Under the pieces are notes generated by a model. That model had not been told where the DNA came from. It worked only from the letters and a program-made list of their open reading frames with translations, and ran no database searches. Below are positions 1 to 11,354 of a stretch of 64,000 nt of DNA, piece after piece. Every line of letters starts with the position of its first letter. Positions within the stretch are counted from its first letter, which is position 1. The position numbers and the translations under genes are program-made. The stretch comes from Budorcas taxicolor (taxonomy: Eukaryota > Chordata > Mammalia > Artiodactyla > Bovidae): positions 30,882,501 to 30,946,500 of the forward strand of contig NC_068913.1 of NCBI RefSeq assembly GCF_023091745.1. Reading direction: 5' to 3'.

Positions 1-563
1 TAGCTGGAGGCCTTTGTTCAACTCAATCACTCAGGAACTTGGACCTTAATAGCAGCCTCTAATTTGAACACTGCTTGTTATCCTGGTAGAGGGAGACCTC
101 TGGTGAACTTCATACAGGCAATTATAGACTATGCCTAGAATCAACACACATTCTGTTTGCTTATAACTCTTTAGCCAGAACTAAATGCATGGCCACACCC
201 ACCCACCACAAGCCAGGAAGGAGAGCCATCAACGATATGCCTGTAGACAGAGAGCTGGAAAATTCTGATGAGTTGGACGCAATTCCTTCTGTGAAGTTCA
301 CTGGTCCCTTCTTGGTACTCACTCTCCCTTGGCGTCTATGAGACTCCTTTGATGCTTTTCCTGTCTCTAGCTGCTCTTTTTCTGTCTTTGCTGACTCATT
401 CTCCTCTACTGTTTGTCCTAGCAGTTCATCTCTTCCCCCAGGCAATCTCATCTTTGCCACTCTTTATATTATCTGGTATACATTAATGGTATTAAATTTA
501 TATCAGGACTCTCCTCTGAGCACTAAACCCAGATAACTAGCTCTCAAGCTCTTCCCTCTTCTT
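1..563. other. Non-coding, no recognised element
   Basis: I see no gene or clear repeat here. A reverse-strand open frame of 99 codons (161-460) shows no motif I know. The stretch around 165-235 vaguely resembles old mammalian LTR-type repeats, but too weakly to name a family. Confidence 0.4.
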
Positions 564-575
564 TTCTACGCATGC

Positions 576-797
576 TGCTACTGCTGCTGCTACTGCTTTG
601 TCGCTTCAGTCATGTCTGACCTTGTACAACCCTATGGACTACACCCTGCCAGGCTCCTCTGTCCACGGGATTCTCCAAGCAAGAAAACTGGTGTGGTTTT
701 CTCGCCCTACTCCAGAGTATCTTTCCCAACCAGGGATCAACCCCGGGTCTCCTGCGTTGCTGGCAGATTCTTCACCACTGATCCACCAGGGATGGCC
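576..797 (-). mobile_element. Bov-tA SINE, full-length, reverse
   Basis: Read on the minus strand, this begins with a tRNA-Glu-like head (CCxGGTGGATCAGTGGT-type A box, GGTTGATCC-type B box near 735-760). It ends in the AGC-rich tail, seen as (CTG)n at about 573-596. Flanking copies of TTCTACGCATGC (564-575) and TTCTACCCATGC (798-809) form a 12-bp target-site duplication with one mismatch. The open frames across it are not genes. Confidence 0.92.
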
Positions 798-809
798 TTC
801 TACCCATGC

Positions 810-1205
810 AATTCAATCCAAAACAAAATCACAAACTTGTCCCCAAATGGTTTCCTTGCCTGTATTTCCCACCTCAGGAAGTGACACCATGAGCAGTCCA
901 ATTTTGAAGGCCAACCTCCCCAAATCACCTACTTCATTCATTCCATATCTAATTCATCACTAGCCCTTGCCAGGCATATCTCCTAAATATAATTCATCCC
1001 ATATCCCTCTTTCCCAGCTCACTGTCATGACTCTCCTCCGAACAACCCACTTCCCTTGCCTCAAATACAACAGCAGCTTAAGTGGCCTCTTTTTTTTTAA
1101 ATCCAAGTTTGATGTCCTTCAGTCAATTCTTTTTTAGTAAAAATGAAAGAAAACAGAGTGGTTTTTCCAGAATGTAAATACAATGCTCCAGCCTTCAAAT
1201 TAAAT
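810..1205. other. Non-coding, nothing recognised
   Basis: AT-rich single-copy-looking sequence. I see no exon signals and no recognised transposon. Confidence 0.4.
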
Positions 1206-1655
1206 AGGTTTCCCTTCCTCTCAAGGTAAAGCTGAAATCCCCATTTGGCCAGTAAGGCCCTCCATGGTCTCTTGTGTCCCTTCTTATCTGCCCACTGTAA
1301 TAATATATTGCTCTTAATGATTAGTTCTGTTCTGGAGGAGATTTCTTCTAATTTCTAGATTTTCCAAGTTTTCTTCCATCAAAGAGTCTTCCACATTTCT
1401 TCCAACTAGAATACTCTCCTCTCTCTTTCCGTTTAGATCTGGGCTATTCAAAGGAAAGCCTTCATTTGAGTATCAATAGAACATTTTAAATTCCATGATA
1501 ATTTTTGTAAATAATTCATGTTCATTGTTCAGATAAGCTCCTTGAGGCCAAGGCCTATGTTTCTGTTTCTTCACTTTTATTTCCCAGCTGCTAGCATGTT
1601 GTCTGGGATATAGAAGAGGCTTGCTAAACATAGTTTGAATGTATGAATTTCATAT
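1206..1655 (+). mobile_element. L2 LINE 3' end, decayed
   Basis: The words around 1245-1270 (AGGCCCTCCATGGTCT) and 1535-1640 (CTCCTTGAGG, then a GGCTTGCTAAACATAG tail) follow the order of the L2 3' end. The middle is degraded and may hold unrelated sequence. Confidence 0.5.
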
Positions 1656-3776
1656 TCCTTTTTGATTTTAGGGGAAACAAAATTTGCATGTTTGTTTAAA
1701 GTTGCTCCAAAAAAGAAGAGTGAGTTAGGTCCTTATCACTAGGACCTTACACTAGGGAAACTTACCAAGAAATATTTTTTTAAGTGTGATGAGGATTTTG
1801 CTGTAATATACCTATTTATGAGATTATTAGTGATAACCTCATTGCAAAAGAAGCACAGTTGCTCATCTTTTCCCAGTTAAATCTTATGGACATTCTTCTA
1901 ACATTATACTTAGGGTAGAGACTACCTACATATCCAGATGGCATTGATAAAAAAGAACAATTAACTGGAACATTGTTACAGTGATTTCCCCTATTTTCAT
2001 TTCAGAAGAAATTTATAAATTTCCAAAGCTAGAGTTTAAAGTTCTGGATGCCATATTAAATAAATATAGGTCTACAGATTTCACTAAATTTCTGGGAAAT
2101 GAAATTAGCGCCATCAAGCGATTAAGGCAATGTGTCACCTTAGATTCCACACTGATAATTTTAGATAGCTATCCTAAGTACTAATGCTGTCAATAAGCAG
2201 GAATAACTTTGTCTCAATTTGGACAAATACTATTGCTCTTAAGTTACTAATGTTCCTCTGGTGCAATTTTAAATGCTGTTCAATAAATAGGTTTCTTCTC
2301 ACTTAAAGGTCATAATTTGCATTTGAAATACAGTAACGCATTTCTCAGTAATGGACTAGGCACCAGAAATTTTACATTTTTAAGATTGAAATCTATGTTT
2401 AAAGTCCATGTATAATCAACAGACATTTAAAATGGGCATGATTTAAAGAATATCAATCAGTATATGTAAGAAAGACAAATACCAAATATGTTTGAGACTA
2501 AGATCAGAGGACTATTACTTACATTAGTTACTGGGCACATTGAAAGTATTTGGAACTTACGTTAGCATGTAGAGCATTAGTTTCTTAGAGATACCTAGTT
2601 AGTGAATTTTGGTGCTACTGTAAGAAAATTATCTGCTTCTATTTTCTATACCTATAAAACAGACGCTATCTAAATTTATAAGATAGATTTGTTCCTAGTC
2701 TATTTATCTTTGCAGAGAATAACAGTTTACTAATTATTTAGGAAAGGCCTGCTGAACAGATTTTAATGAAAGTTATTAGAAAGACATGAGGATAAAGTCT
2801 AAAAAGACAATCTTACCATTAAAGAGTTATTTAGAATTTTTCAAGTTCAAGACTAGTATTATTTTGAAAATTCATACATTATTTATTCATACAACACACA
2901 ACAATGTATCAGGCACTGCAACAAAGTGAGAATCAAAGGATTTAAACAAATCTTCTTAGTGGGTGAACCAGAATGGACCTCTGAGCTCTTTATTCAGTGT
3001 TATTTTCACTTTACCAAGATGACATTTCAGAAAATCTTTCTTCTGGAATCATCAATGTTTCAACACTCTGGAAACCATAATATTGCGTATTTTAAAATAA
3101 TATTTTGTGTAAGTGGTTGAAAGTAACCATTTCATAAAAGGGAAAAAAGTATTTGAGGATTGAAACATTTTAGGGAAATGCTTTAGGATTCCAAAGAAGA
3201 AATTAAACAGAGAAAAGTCCCTTTCATATTCACCGATGAGTAGCTGAAAGTAAAAGTTCAAAAATATGAGAAAAGCTCTGGGACTCATTTGGGTATATTT
3301 GCCTGTATTTCCAAAAGGTAAACCACATAACTCAAAAGAATGTTTTTGGCCAGTTTAATAGCCTTAGGAGAATAATTTGTGGTGACACCATACAACTTCC
3401 TTTTATATTCATGCTCCTAATATTGATTTACCTATTGGTCTCTCTCCTGGCCAACTTTTCCAATATCTCTGAGAATGTCAGCAGTCAACTTTATCTGTAG
3501 AGTAACTATATTTTAGGTCTAGATTTGTATTCCCAACTACTCCTAGGAACTTTACCTAGATGTTTATTGGGAAATGTAGAAACATTGTTATAAAATTAAC
3601 TTTTTCCTCAAAAATGTGCCCTCCTTTCTGTCTTCTGTTTTGGTAAATGCTATCATTACTCATTCTGGTGTGTGGCTACCGCCCAAGCATCAACATTGAC
3701 ACTGATTTTTCTCATTCTACATGCGAAGTTTTTCAAATCCTCTTGATTTTATCCCCAAAATAAATCTAGCATTTAT
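1656..3776. other. AT-rich non-coding stretch
   Basis: About 2.1 kb with no recognised gene or repeat. Open frames are 64-78 codons, as expected by chance. A microRNA or conserved non-coding element could not be excluded by eye. Confidence 0.4.
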
Positions 3777-3788
3777 CCTTTGTTTTCC

Positions 3789-3992
3789 TGTGCTTAGTTG
3801 CTCAGTTGTGTTCAACTCTTTGCAACCTCATGGACTATAGCCTGCCAGGCTCCTCTATCCATGGAATTACATAAGCAAGAATACTGGAGAGAGTTGCCAT
3901 GCCCTCCTCTAGGGGATCTTCCCAACCTAGGGATCAAACCCTGGTCTCCCATATTGCAGGTGGATTCTTTACCATCTGAGCCACTAGGGAAG
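3789..3992 (-). mobile_element. Bov-tA SINE, reverse
   Basis: This is a minus-strand Bov-tA. The 3' part (TGCTTAGTTGCTCAGT) is at the left and the tRNA-like head (GGCTTCCCTAGTGGCTCAGA read in reverse) is at the right. A perfect 12-bp target duplication, CCTTTGTTTTCC, occurs at 3777-3788 and 3993-4004. The tRNA head carries the internal pol III promoter boxes. Confidence 0.95.
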
Positions 3993-4350
3993 CCTTTGTT
4001 TTCCAGTCCCTGTCTTTCTCAGATTAGGTTCTTATGGCCACATGTGGATTGTTGCAATTACTCTCCTAGCCAGCTACCTGCCTCCGACATCCTACGATTT
4101 GATTATACCACCTCCCTACTCAAAACCTTTGGAAGCTCCCTTCATCCTAGGGTATAATGCCAAAGTTCCTTCTTAGCATAGCATCCAGGACCCTTCACAA
4201 TCTGAATCAGCACATACTTCTGTCTCATCTATACCACCCCCTCCATGCACTCTCCACTCCAGTCACATGGGACCCTTTATTCTTTCATACAAGTTTGCAT
4301 TTGTCCATATAACTTTGCTTTCTCTTAATTTGTTCTTTCTGCCTTTCGTG

Positions 4351-4631
4351 CTGCTCCTGCTGCTGCTGCTAAGTCGCTTCAGTCGTGTCCGATTCTGTGT
4401 GACCCCATAGACGGCAGCCCATGAGGCTCCGCCATCCCTGGGATTCTCCAGGCAAGAACACTGGAGTGGGTTGCCATTTCCTTCTCCAATGCATGAAAGT
4501 GAAAAGTGAAAGTGAAGTTGCTCAGTCGCGTCCAACTCTTAGCGACCCCATGGACTGCGGCCCACCAGGCTCCTCCATCCATGGGATTTTCCAGGCAAGA
4601 GTGCTGGAGTGGGGTGCCATTGCCTTCTCCA
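4351..4631 (-). mobile_element. BOV-A2 dimeric SINE, reverse
   Basis: Two A monomers lie head to tail on the minus strand. Each carries the CTCCAGGCAAGA and CCACCAGGCTCC words, and the (CTG)n tail is at the left end. The flanks TCTGCCTTTC (4338-4347) and TCTGCTTTC (4632-4640) are a plausible imperfect target duplication. It sits inside an L2. Confidence 0.9.
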
Positions 4632-4644
4632 TCTGCTTTCTTAA

Positions 4645-4757
4645 CCATGTTTATTTTAATTTATTTATTTTTTAATTGAAGGATAATTGCTTTACAGAAT
4701 TTTGTTTTCTGTCAAACTTCAACATGAATCAGCCATAGGTATACATATATCCCCATC
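4645..4757 (-). mobile_element. L1 3'-end fragment, reverse
   Basis: The T-rich start is followed by the word TTGAAGGATAATTGCTTTAC and by the antisense of the L1 3' UTR (AACATGAATCAGCCATAGGT). Together these are characteristic of ruminant-lineage L1 3' ends. The copy is very short and 5'-truncated. Confidence 0.8.
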
Positions 4758-5089
4758 TTATTCATCTTTAAATATCCTTCAAAACTTCTATTCGTCCTTC
4801 AAAATAAAACCTCCTCAGGGAAGCCTGCCTGACATTTCCTTCCTTTTTTTTAAGGAATATGTTCCTGGATCTCCTGTGTTTCCATGGCAATAAAAAGCAT
4901 TACTACATTGTTTTAAAGTTGCTGTTAAAATATTTATGTTTATTAAGCTAATTTATCAGCTTACTATGGAAAAATTATTTTCTTGCTTTTAGTCCCTAGA
5001 TCCCTATAAAACAGTACCTAAGGCAATGCTTACCTACTAACATTTTATTGGAGAATATAATCCCAGGAAAGCAAGAGTGGAAAAGAAAG

Positions 5090-5645
5090 TGAAGTGATAT
5101 AAGAAAAGAGTGAAGCAAATGTTAGATGATTGCTGCTGAACTGACCACTTGGAATCACAGTATCTCAGATCAGGCTATCTAGAAAAGAAAGGTAAGTAAC
5201 TTATCCATTTATTCTTCCTTTCCCTCTTTGACTAGCCAAGTGTCACCCCACAGGGAATCAGCTCCCATATCTCCAAAATGTGTTGCCCAGTCCTTTGGGC
5301 AGCCACTAGACAAGGCTGTGCCTCTGTAGGACCAGTGACCTTGGATGTAGGTACTGGAGATGAGCTCCTGTGTCATCTCAAGAGGGCAGCAGTAACTCAT
5401 GTTGGTCAGAAATGAGGTGATGCCCATAATGGCTTTGATAACTCTAGTAAAGATGTAAGCCATAAAAAGACAGATGACGCCAAGCAAAGTTAAGTGGTGG
5501 GGACACAAAAACTGGGTCCAGTGTAATTCTTCCTGGTGCATAGCATGGTTAACGTGTAATGTGTTTGGGGCATAGCTTGGTCATCATCTTCATCATTATC
5601 AAATGTAACCTGAGGCAAAGCCAGCTTTCTTACATTTCACTTGGG
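5090..5645 (-). other. Unassigned stretch with a 110-codon open frame
   Basis: A minus-strand open frame runs from an ATG at 5541 to a stop at 5209. It encodes one hydrophobic run (from about residue 18, LTLLGVICLFMAYIF) and a hydrophilic, Trp-rich C-terminus. I do not recognise the family. It does not overlap a repeat I know. The length is within what chance gives in 64 kb. It could be a decayed exon or retrocopy, but nothing in the flanks proves this. Confidence 0.25.
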
Positions 5646-5649
5646 AGTA

Positions 5650-5897
5650 CAACTGCAAGGCAATTACATGTATTGGATACCACTAAGTGCTAAGTACAAC
5701 ATGAAGCCCTTTACCTTCTTCATACAAATCTACTATTTTGATCCTCCCAATATCCTATAAGACAGGCATTTCTTACATTGATTTTATAGGTGAAGAAACT
5801 GAGCCAGTGAATTTCTCACCCAAGGTCACATGACTAGTAAGTTATAGACTCAAGATTCTATCCTAGGTAGCCTAACTCCAGAGTCTGAGCTTTCCTA
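5650..5897 (-). mobile_element. MIR SINE, reverse
   Basis: Antisense MIR core words are present: GGTGAAGAAACTGAGCCAG near 5790 and CCCAAGGTCACATGACTAGTAAG near 5819. A CCAGAGTCTGAGC end follows at about 5878. This is the usual order for a reversed MIR. Confidence 0.85.
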
Positions 5898-5899
5898 AA

Positions 5900-6950
5900 T
5901 GTGCTACATGGCTTCTCCAAATATCCCCTAATCAGTGTGCAAATCTGTTCTGAATAAGACAGGCAGAACTAAAGTGGAAGATGAGCATAGCTTGCATCAT
6001 TGTTTGTTTCAAAAATGCACAATTACCCCCAGCAACCTCCTTCACAATCACCCTCAGATCCAAGGTGGCGCCTATGTGCTGTGACATTTACAGTCACAAG
6101 AGTTCACCACTACAGGGTTCAACTATTCTCCACTCTCAGATTAAGAGGGGACAAACAACTGATGAAAACTACTTCTTCAGAAATCAAAACTGTTGCAGCA
6201 TCTCAGGGCTGACTTGCTGTTGAAGCCAAAATTGGCTGTTTAGCTCTTCCTGAGATGGAGGGTGGAATGTACTCTGCTTGTGGGTTGGTTTGTCTCATGA
6301 TTTCTGTAGTGATCAAGTAATGCCTGACTGCCTTTCTCCTCACAGGGAAGTCTCTGTGGTGCCCTCATCTGAGCCCCTAACCTATCTTCAGGGGAGGAAC
6401 ATATTATGCTTCTCTCTAAGTATTTACTCAGCCAAAGAATCTGCTTGCTGTCACATTTTGGGGGAAGCATCTTTAATCTCAAAAACATTGTTGAGAAGAA
6501 GCCATGTGGTGTATCTGAAACCTGATGATAGCTTTTCTTGATTTATAGAACGTACCTCTCTGAGGAGACTAAGTTAATTCCAATTTCTACCCCTTAAATT
6601 ATATAGTAAAAAATATTCCACGTGACTGAGTCCTCGTCTTGCCCTTTCCCATAGTACAGATGTTTTGGTGTATGTAAGAAGCACAAAGTGTTGTGGATAT
6701 ACTGCTGCTGTAGAGTTGCTTGTTTATGAGACAAAACAAGATAGTAAAAGGCTAGAAACAAATCCCAGTCACTAAATGACTGCATAAATTAAAAACCTAT
6801 TGCATTCCTGGCTTTCCTTGAAAGACAGCCACAGAATGATCTATTGAGGAGGCACAGATTTTCATAAAATTCTTAATGTTTAAGCCACATGTGTGGTTTA
6901 TGTGTCCTATGTGTCCTTCCAGCCTACTGGTTGAATGTTGAATCAGATAT
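5900..6950. other. Non-coding, nothing recognised
   Basis: About 1 kb without a recognised element. Overlapping 70-87 codon frames at 5981-6541 are in conflict with each other and show no motif, so I treat them as chance. Confidence 0.4.
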
Positions 6951-6954
6951 ATGT

Positions 6955-7135
6955 GATTTGGAATCCAGACTTCAGCTCTGATGGTAGCTGAGAGCAAATG
7001 CACAATCTCTGTAAGCCTTGTCTGACCCATCTGTAAAATGGAGGTAATAAAATTCCCTACTTTATAAGACCTTTGTGAAGGTTAAATGACTAATAACTGT
7101 AAAGCACTTAGCATGTCTGACTCAAAGCTATCTGA
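6955..7135 (+). mobile_element. MIR SINE, forward
   Basis: The block GACCCATCTGTAAAATGGAG near 7023, followed by GTGAAGGTTAAATGA and GTAAAGCACTTAGCA, is the forward MIR core. Confidence 0.85.
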
Positions 7136-7139
7136 CAAT

Positions 7140-8670
7140 TTGTCACACATATAAATATCAAGGATTCCTTGAAAATACACTTTGATTTTTATGTATGCTA
7201 TCTCAGTATTTTTCCTCTCTCAATAATATTTAAAATCTTAATGACATGGAACTGAATGTCAACTAAATGAATATGAATCTGAATAGATAATTTTTAAAGA
7301 AAACATTAGCATCTTATTGAAAATAAAAAAATTTTAAATCAACACAGAAATGGTTGTTGAATTTCAGAAAATTCAAAGGATCTCTGAACTAGAAGGCTGT
7401 GAGTCTTTACCCCTAGAAAATCCTAAAGATTTGATGGGAAGTAAAAAGAAAAAGAAAAGCCCACTAAGGAAAAACAAAAAAGGAACTCACAGAGTTTTTG
7501 AAAAGAATTAGAAATGAGTGGCATGGTGATTTGAAGAGATGAGAGATTTTCAAAAGAAAGTTTCCTTCATCCATTTAGATATTCATCTAGTGTGCAAGAG
7601 ATGCAAGAAAAAGAAGGTGATAAAACATGTCTCTGCTGTTAAGTGAATCTCAGTAGCATAACAGCATTATTATAGTAGAAATTCAAGCAAGGAAAGGAGA
7701 GTATGAAGAGAGAGCACCTCCATCTGCTTGGCAAGGATACAGCGGTCAAAGCAGCCTCAACAAAGGAGGCAGGTAACAGACTGTTGGTGGTTGCTTCTCT
7801 TTTCACCTCCAGCTCCACATAGCACCACCAGGGGATTCTCACACACTTGTATGAACACACAGCCTATAGGAGAAAGCTTTGTCCACACCCTTCAAATAAA
7901 TATTCTCCTGTTCATCCTTCACACCAAGTACACATACCAGGAGCAGCAAAATGCAATTCATGAGACAGCTCAAGAATGCATGAAACTTTCCTTTTTGCAT
8001 AAGACTTAAAAGCAGGATCAGAGGTCAACTGGACAGTGAATTCCAGAGTCCTTAGTTCCTGGATAAGGGGGTGTCATGGGTTTTACCTGGTCCATCCCTA
8101 TGGCCTTGGAGATTCTATGGCCAGTAGGATGAAGTCTGCCTGGAAGAGGACCAGAACAAGGTGTTGAGAGCAGAGGACACTTCTACCCAAGTCTAAAGGC
8201 GGGATGGGTTGCAGGAGGAACTCCAGAATTTCTATCTTGTCATCTTGGACCCCTATAGAAATAAAATTAAGAAGGCTTCCTCCCCATCCACTCATTGTAG
8301 ACAAAAATCACCTTAGCCAGGAGGAATGTGGTTGACTATTTAACTTAATCTGGTTACATGCTGCACCCTATGGGAGAGGTGTGAACCCCACGGTCTGAGG
8401 AGGGAGAAGTGGAGGATGCTCGGTGAGATAAGGTGAAGGGATAATGAGGAGCAATGATTTTTACATGTATACTACAGATCGACACGAAGCCAGGTTCCAG
8501 GGAGTTATGGAGTGGAAAGCAAGAAGGAATCGGAATACATGAAGCAGCACGTGAGAGTCTGGCCATGACAGAGATGAAAAATATAACTATAACAAAGATC
8601 TGCTGATAGCTTTTCCAGACAGGGAAAACCTGTGCATGTTTGAATGCAGAAGAGAGCTTCGAACTTTAAT
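7140..8670. other. Non-coding, nothing recognised
   Basis: The left part is AT-rich. The segment 7650-8600 is closer to balanced base composition and carries several 68-98 codon frames on both strands, with no recognisable domain, splice context or polyA signal. Confidence 0.35.
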
Positions 8671-8674
8671 GTAT

Positions 8675-8803
8675 ATATAAGGCTTGCTGTTAAAAATGCA
8701 GGTTCTGATTCAAGAGCTCTGGGGGTGAGGTTTGAAATTCTGCATTTCAAACAAGCTCCCAGGTGATGCTGCAGGTTTGTGGACTTCACCTTGAGAAGCA
8801 AAA
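8675..8803. mobile_element. MER5A-like hAT MITE
   Basis: AAATGCAGGTTCTGATTCA, followed by a diverged middle and CAAGCTCCCAGGTGATGCTGC near 8751, is typical of the MER5 (Charlie-derived) non-autonomous hAT family. It has no coding capacity. Confidence 0.7.
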
Positions 8804-8809
8804 ATACAG

Positions 8810-9930
8810 AGAATTAGGTATCAGGAAAAGAATGAGGTCAAAGGTGTGGGGGAAAAGTACAGATGAAAACTAGAGAGTCCCAGACAGTGCTCCTCATTGG
8901 CCCCCTATATTAAGCCATTTCTCAGCAGAGAGGCTGCAGGCAGTATTGTGGAGTAATCTGGGACAATCCCATGATCTTTGAAGAATACTTGAAGAATATC
9001 CGGACCAGAAGCTCATCTAGTGTAAGAATGAAGCAGGAAAGTCAAGTCTGTTACCTTCTTGTTCCTCCTATGCCTGTGTTCTATAAAAACATGGCTTTTT
9101 TGTGTGTGTGAGTCTGCATATGCATGTGGGCATGTGTGTGTATACTGTGTATGTGCTGGATTCTTTCGACAAACTACCGCTGACCACAGAGTTTCAGTCA
9201 CATTGTTAGTGGTTCCTTCCTGACTTAATTTTTAATCAGTCATATACATAATGAAACTGAGTGAATTAGGGCTTCATAATGTATTCTTTCTACAACTCAG
9301 AGATCTGAGAAACATAAATTTGCCAAGTAATGAGGTGTCAGTACCTTGGGGTGACAATACTAAAAAGTACCTCATTAAAATAAGGAAGTAATCATTAGTG
9401 AAATTGTATTTCTTCAGCTTTTGACCTGAAACAAATATTGTCATTTTTTCCATAGATACTGACCTCAGCAATGACTAAACATCAAGTGGGGTACTGTCAT
9501 GACAAACAGTTTCAATAAAGCCTTTTAATTAATGTTTTAAAATGCTTTTTATAATAAATCTACCATCCTCATTGTCTCAATTTACTGTTGGAAAAAATAA
9601 CATATTTTTGCAAGTATAGAATTTATATCCTAAGATTTTACCTTGAAATATCATTCCATGGAGAGTTATTCATTCTCTGGAAATATAATTAGTCCCTTAG
9701 TATCTTGAAGACCTGCTAAAATTTGAGTAGAATTTTTCCTCTGGCCTCCTCATGGCTCTTTAGTCCATTTAATGCTCATCTCACTGTCTTGGAAATAGGA
9801 AAGTATAACAGAAATCAGAAGAATCAGTCTCTGAAAAACTGGTTTCCTTGGCTCTGCAAGTAACAAGTTTTTAAAAAATCTATATTAAGTCACTAAATCC
9901 CCCTCCTCCAATTTCTCCCACTTCCCATAT
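8810..9930. other. Non-coding; degenerate GT-rich patch
   Basis: I recognise no gene. A degenerate TG-rich tract lies at about 9099-9155 and makes the reverse frame 9013-9201 look His/Thr-rich, which is a composition artefact. Confidence 0.4.
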
Positions 9931-9934
9931 TAAG

Positions 9935-10275
9935 TCTTTCATTTCCTTTGTCTGGACTTCTTTCTGACTGACTTTTTCCATGATTGTATCCACCTCAAAT
10001 TTCCCTCCCAATTTATGTCACCTCTTTGCAGAGGTTTTCTTAATCTCCCTTCCCTAAAGTGGGACATTCTGTTATTCTTTCTCACAACACCCTGTTTAAT
10101 CCCTTCATAGCAGTAAACATAATTTGTCTGTATTTGTTTACTTGATTATCTTCTGTCTCTGTTTTGAGAATGCCTAATCTCAGGTATATATTCTTCCTTG
10201 TTTGAGGTTATAAGTCAGAACCAAGCATGATACTGCATACAGTTTACTCTCATAATATGTACTAAATGATTATAG
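9935..10275 (+). mobile_element. L2 LINE 3' end, forward
   Basis: The L2 order is visible: CACCTCTTTGCAGAGGTTTTC near 10018, then TTGTCTGTATTTGTTTACTTG near 10123, then a CATAATATGTACTAAATGATT tail near 10251. These match the L2 3' UTR layout. Confidence 0.6.
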
Positions 10276-10279
10276 GAAA

Positions 10280-10945
10280 AAAGAAGGAACAATCCATAAG
10301 TTCTTTTAAAGCAGGGAGTCTCTCTTTAGTTTCCACAAATCTCAACCTCATAGCTCCATACTTGACATAGAATAGGTGCTCCACAAATACTAGTTAAGTG
10401 AACACTGGTGTTCAGAGAAGTGTCTGCAAATGTGTCACTCTTAGCAACCACAGGAGGCAGAAGAAGAAGCAGGTACCAGAAAGTCATGCTATTCAGCCTG
10501 TGTAGCCACCAACCACAAGTACCCTTTTGATTTTGGTTGATATTTGCAAGGCTTTTCCCTGGTCTTTCCAAATACACCTTACAAATGCCTCACCAGGAGT
10601 ACTTGGCTAAAAAACTCCTACAGTGAAAAAATTATCTAATTTTCTCCAAGGTTTCTGTTTGTATCAACATGCACTATTATTTTCAACAACTTCCCTGTTG
10701 TGCTTATGGGGATCACCCTCAGGAAGAGCAGACAGATACTTAGAAAAACCATGATCTTTCGCCACACTGGATTACTTTCCTTCTGATTGTGACCAGTGGC
10801 TACCTCAGACTTGTTGTTCCTCAGGCCATGTAGTTCATTTTTTTTCCACTTTTCACTTAGAACCTGATCCATGTGTTTATTTATCAGAAAAAAAGACTCA
10901 CAGAGATGCCTGTGTTTAAGAGTTGAGGTCATAAGTCCAATTGCT
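10280..10945. other. Non-coding; possible short L2 tail
   Basis: A short L2-tail-like word (GACATAGAATAGGTGCTCCACAAA) lies near 10365-10390. The rest, including the reverse frames 10326-10577 and 10636-10932, shows nothing recognisable. Confidence 0.35.
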
Positions 10946-10949
10946 GAGG

Positions 10950-11350
10950 TCTTTGTCTGACCCTAATAACATGTGTGACCTTGAGGGAGATGTTCAACCT
11001 CTGTGGACTCCTACCCATAACATGAACTTAATAATGTTTAATTAATTGGATGTTTCTTTTCAATAATGAAATAATTCACGTAAAGTGCTTTGTATATATA
11101 GGGATTCCCTGGTGGCTCAGACGGTAAAAGCATCTGTCCACAATGCAGGAGACCCGGGTTTGATCCCCGGGTCGGGAAGATTCCCTGGAGAAGGAAATGG
11201 CAACCCACTTCAGTACTCTTGCCTAGAAAATTCCATGGATGGAGGATCTTTGTATATATACTGTACAAGGAAGTTATTATTGACTAATACTTTTGAGTGC
11301 CTGGAATATAGTAAGGGTTAGATTTGAGCTGGATATTAGCTATTATCTTT
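10950..11350 (+). mobile_element. MIR SINE split by a Bov-tA
   Basis: The left half (GTGTGACCTTGAGGGAGATGTTCAACCT near 10973) and the right half (GAGTGCCTGGAATATAGTAAG near 11294) are the two sides of one forward MIR. They are separated by the Bov-tA at 11101-11247. Confidence 0.65.
11101..11247 (+). mobile_element. Bov-tA SINE, 3'-incomplete and tailless
   Basis: An intact tRNA-Glu-like head (GGTGGCTCAGACGG, GGTTTGATCC) leads into the Bov-tA body. The copy stops abruptly at GGATGGAGGAT with no distal third and no A-rich or AGC tail. Perfect 13-bp flanks, CTTTGTATATATA, lie at 11088-11100 and 11248-11260, showing a genuine insertion of a short RNA, not a later deletion. Confidence 0.93.
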
Positions 11351-11354
11351 ATCA

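Larger units (their letters stand above)
4010..5040 (+). mobile_element. L2 LINE 3' region, split by younger insertions
   Basis: Diagnostic L2 words appear in order on both sides of two younger insertions: the GATTGTTGCAATTACTCTCCTA block near 4047, CTCAAAACCTTTGGAAGCTCCC near 4120, and the ACCTCCTCAGGGAAGCCTGCCTGAC block near 4810. A BOV-A2 (4351-4631) and an L1 tail (4645-4757) interrupt it. No reading frame survives. Confidence 0.65.

Noticed and set aside
598..963. 121-codon forward frame
   Set aside because: The first half lies in a reverse Bov-tA. The remaining part shows no motif.
3798..4157. 119-codon forward frame
   Set aside because: It lies across a reverse Bov-tA and L2 sequence.
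11101..11175. tRNA-like sequence with A and B boxes
   Set aside because: It is the tRNA-Glu-derived head of a Bov-tA SINE. No acceptor stem or cloverleaf supports a functional tRNA gene. The same holds for the other SINE heads in the window.
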